Shown piece after piece: positions 61,746 to 64,000 of a stretch of DNA of 64,000 nucleotides. The position numbers and the translations under genes were made by a program. Origin of the DNA: Shewanella maritima (GTDB taxonomy: Bacteria; Pseudomonadota; Gammaproteobacteria; Enterobacterales; Shewanellaceae); contig NZ_CP036200.1 in NCBI RefSeq assembly GCF_004295345.1, positions 2,377,001 to 2,441,000 of the forward strand. Direction: 5' to 3'. Each line of letters opens with the position of its first letter. Within the stretch, counting starts at the first letter, position 1. The notes below the pieces were generated by a model, which ran no database searches, was not told the origin of the DNA, and worked only from the letters and a program-made list of their open reading frames with translations.

Positions 61746-62827
61746 ATGAGTTTAACTCGCCTTAATATCAATTCGTTTAGAAATATCTTGTCAGCTCAGA
61801 TGCAATTGGCTGACGGGCTTAATTTGATCTATGGCGAGAATGGCAGCGGCAAAACCAGCGTATTAGAAGCTATTTTCTTCTTAGGCATGGGGCGTTCATT
61901 TCGCAGCCATTTGTCACAAAGGGTCATTAATAACGAGCAAGATAATCTCACTTTGTTTGCTATGCTTGAGCGCGGAACTCGGCAAACAAAGTTAGGTTTA
62001 CGTCGTAGCCGCAGTGGTGATATTGATGTCAAAATCAATGGCGAGAACATTAAGCGCTTGTCGACGCTAGCCGAAGCCTTACCCATTCAAGTTATCACGC
62101 CAGAAAGTTTTTCTTTGCTTTTTGAAGGCCCAAAATCAAGGCGGCAGTTTATTGATTGGGGCGCATTTCATTGTGATCCTAATTTTCATTTGGCCTGGGC
62201 TAATACAAGGCGAATTTTAAAGCAGCGTAATCAACTCCTTAAGAGCGAAACACCCTATGCAAATATCCAATTTTGGGATACAGAATTGGTGCGCTATGCT
62301 GAGGTGGTCACTGAGATACGAAATCGATATGTAGACTCGTTAAATGCGCTACTAAAGGGTATAATCGAAGAGTTTTTACCTCAGGTAGATTTAAAGGTTT
62401 CATTCACCCGAGGATGGGATAGCAAAACGGAGTATTTGCAACATCTTGAGAACCAATATCCACGCGATTTAGCCTCTGGTTTTACTGGAGGCGGCCCCAT
62501 AAAGCAGACTTGCGTTTACGGGTGGGAAGCTTGCCGGCTCAAGATGCCTTGTCCCGAGGACAATTAAAATTATTAGTCTGTGCACTGCGTATTGCACAGG
62601 GAAAGTTGCTGAAACAACAACTCAATAAAAACAGCATTTATTTGGTGGACGACTTACCGTCTGAGTTGGATGCAAAGCATAGGCAGCTATTGCTGAAACA
62701 GTTAACGGAAACCGGAGCACAGATTTTTGTGACCGCCATTGACCCTGCAGCAATAGTCGATTCGTTATCTAGCCCGCCCGACAGGATGTTTCATGTGGAA
62801 CACGGCAAGATAGCGGTTATTGAATAA
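61746..62827 (+). pseudogene. recF: DNA replication and repair protein RecF, interrupted by one frameshift
   Basis: The first frame gives a normal RecF N-terminus ([20 protein letters not shown], Walker [17 protein letters not shown]) up to FTGGGPIK, then goes out of frame and stops at 62567. A second frame carries the rest: [20 protein letters not shown] (signature motif) and [11 protein letters not shown] (Walker B) to the end. Restoring one C in the CCCC run at 62495-62498 gives [14 protein letters not shown], the conserved RecF sequence, and a full product of about 360 residues. The gene would load RecA at gaps. Either a true lesion or a sequence error. Confidence 0.9.
62787..62802 (+). 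promoter_or_regulatory. parS: parS centromere site inside the 3' end of recF
   Basis: TGTTTCATGTGGAACA matches the chromosomal parS consensus TGTTTCACGTGAAACA at 14 of 16 positions and also fits the TGTTCCACGTGGAACA variant at 14 of 16. It encodes FHVEH in RecF's C-terminal [10 protein letters not shown] ParB gene is present 22 kb away, on the other side of oriC. Confidence 0.75.
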
Positions 62828-62842
62828 CAACGAGAGAGAAAT

Positions 62843-64000
62843 ATGTCAGAGAATAGTTACGATTCTTCCAGCATTAAGGTACTAAAAGGCCTTGATGCGG
62901 TACGTAAAAGACCTGGTATGTATATCGGTGACACCGATGACGGCACCGGCTTACACCACATGGTATTTGAAGTGGTCGATAACTCTATCGACGAAGCGCT
63001 AGCAGGTCACTGTAACGAAATCACCATCACTATTCATGCTGATGGCTCTGTTTCTGTACAAGATGATGGTCGTGGTATTCCAGTTGAAATTCACCCTGAA
63101 GAAGGGGTGTCAGCAGCAGAAGTTATTATGACGGTACTGCATGCTGGTGGTAAGTTCGACGACAACTCGTACAAGGTTTCTGGTGGTCTTCACGGTGTAG
63201 GTGTTTCGGTAGTAAACGCGCTATCTGAAAAACTACAAATGACTATTCGCCGTGACGGTAAAGTTTACGAGCAGTTTTATGATATGGGTGTACCGCAGGA
63301 GCCAATTAAGCCTGTAGGTGACACGGATAAAACCGGTACCAGCATTCGTTTCTGGCCGAGCAAAGAGACTTTCTCTGACACATTATTCCACTTCGACATT
63401 CTGGCTAAGCGCGTTCGCGAGTTATCTTTTCTTAACTCAGGTGTTGGTATTCGTTTAGTCGATGAGCGCGAAGAAGAGCGCAATGAGTTTTTCCGTTATA
63501 AAGGTGGTATCAGTGCTTTCGTTGAATACCTTAATAACAACAAAACTCCTGTAAACAAAGATATCTTCCATTTCCAGCATGAACGTGAAGACGGTATTAC
63601 TGTTGAAGTAGCGATGCAATGGAATGATGGTTATCAAGAAAATATCTTCTGTTTCACCAACAACATCCCACAGCGCGATGGTGGTACTCACCTAGCGGGC
63701 TTCCGTGGAGCACTGACTCGTAACCTAAACAACTATATGGAGCGAGAAGGTTACAATAAGAAGGGCAAGACTAGTGCTAGTGGTGATGATGCTCGTGAAG
63801 GTCTTACTGCCGTTATTTCGGTTAAAGTACCTGATCCAAAATTCAGCTCACAAACCAAAGACAAGCTAGTTTCTAGTGAAGTAAAAGGTGCTGTTGAGCA
63901 AACCATGGGTGAGAAGCTAAACGATTACCTATTGGAAAACCCTACTGACGCTAAGTTAGTGGTTCAAAAAATTGTTGATGCAGCTAAGGCCCGTGAAGCG
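62843..64000 (+). CDS. gyrB: DNA gyrase subunit B (3' partial)
   Basis: The first 386 codons of GyrB; the frame is open to the end of the window. It starts [20 protein letters not shown], then shows the GHKL ATPase motifs: [26 protein letters not shown] and [15 protein letters not shown], followed by the transducer domain. With GyrA it introduces negative supercoils. It starts 15 bases after recF, behind a GAGAGAGA ribosome-binding site. Confidence 0.97.
   Translation, partial: MSENSYDSSSIKVLKGLDAVRKRPGMYIGDTDDGTGLHHMVFEVVDNSIDEALAGHCNEITITIHADGSVSVQDDGRGIPVEIHPEEGVSAAEVIMTVLHAGGKFDDNSYKVSGGLHGVGVSVVNALSEKLQMTIRRDGKVYEQFYDMGVPQEPIKPVGDTDKTGTSIRFWPSKETFSDTLFHFDILAKRVRELSFLNSGVGIRLVDEREEERNEFFRYKGGISAFVEYLNNNKTPVNKDIFHFQHEREDGITVEVAMQWNDGYQENIFCFTNNIPQRDGGTHLAGFRGALTRNLNNYMEREGYNKKGKTSASGDDAREGLTAVISVKVPDPKFSSQTKDKLVSSEVKGAVEQTMGEKLNDYLLENPTDAKLVVQKIVDAAKAREA

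Overview
This window is the replication-origin neighbourhood of a gammaproteobacterial chromosome, most likely Shewanella or a close relative. The evidence is an Enterobacteria/Vibrio-type mioC-oriC-mnmG arrangement with dense GATC sites, the order rpmH-rnpA-yidD-yidC-mnmE, the dnaA-dnaN-recF-gyrB block, the rsmG-parA-parB-atpIBEFHAGDC-glmU-glmS block, and a marine-type accessory gene set. No rRNA, tRNA, CRISPR array, insertion sequence or prophage was found.

Layout. 0-9 kb: accessory metabolism. A 5'-cut class II aldolase and a bile-acid/sodium-symporter-family carrier are followed by a LysR regulator divergent from a five-gene catabolic operon (acyl-CoA dehydrogenase, SDR, APH-type kinase, histidine phosphatase, SDR), then a TSUP permease. 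Two inverted copies of a 77-78 bp palindromic repeat bracket this block. 9-16 kb: a giant secreted FG-GAP/cadherin/RTX/LamG protein broken by two frameshifts. 16-26 kb: a ScsB/DsbD-like reductase with a peroxiredoxin-like partner, an RND pump, and a LysR regulator beside a secreted C45-like hydrolase. 26-33 kb: glmS, a DeoR regulator, a Fur-box-preceded TonB receptor and glmU. 33-44 kb: the ATP synthase operon, parAB, rsmG and mnmG. 44.4-44.8 kb: oriC, then mioC. 45-55 kb: accessory genes wedged between mioC and mnmE: a choloylglycine-hydrolase-family enzyme with a LysR regulator, a frameshifted porin, glutathione-dependent formaldehyde detoxification, an exonuclease, and a LysR-controlled quinone-reductase-like pair. 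55-64 kb: mnmE, yidC, yidD, rnpA, rpmH, then dnaA, dnaN, recF (frameshifted) and gyrB (cut by the window end).

The core genes form one replication and segregation system. DnaA acts on the oriC boxes and probably on its own promoter. ParA/ParB would act at parS, and a strong parS match lies inside the 3' end of recF. MnmE and MnmG, which make one tRNA-modifying complex, are encoded at opposite ends of the accessory insertion.

The main points for a second look are: the split kinase plus dehydrogenase pair resembling ACAD10/11 and LvaA/LvaC 4-hydroxyacyl-CoA catabolism; the structured inverted repeats; parS in recF; and four one-base-loss frameshifts (two in the surface protein, one each in the porin and recF), mostly at short G or C runs, which may be sequence errors rather than gene decay.
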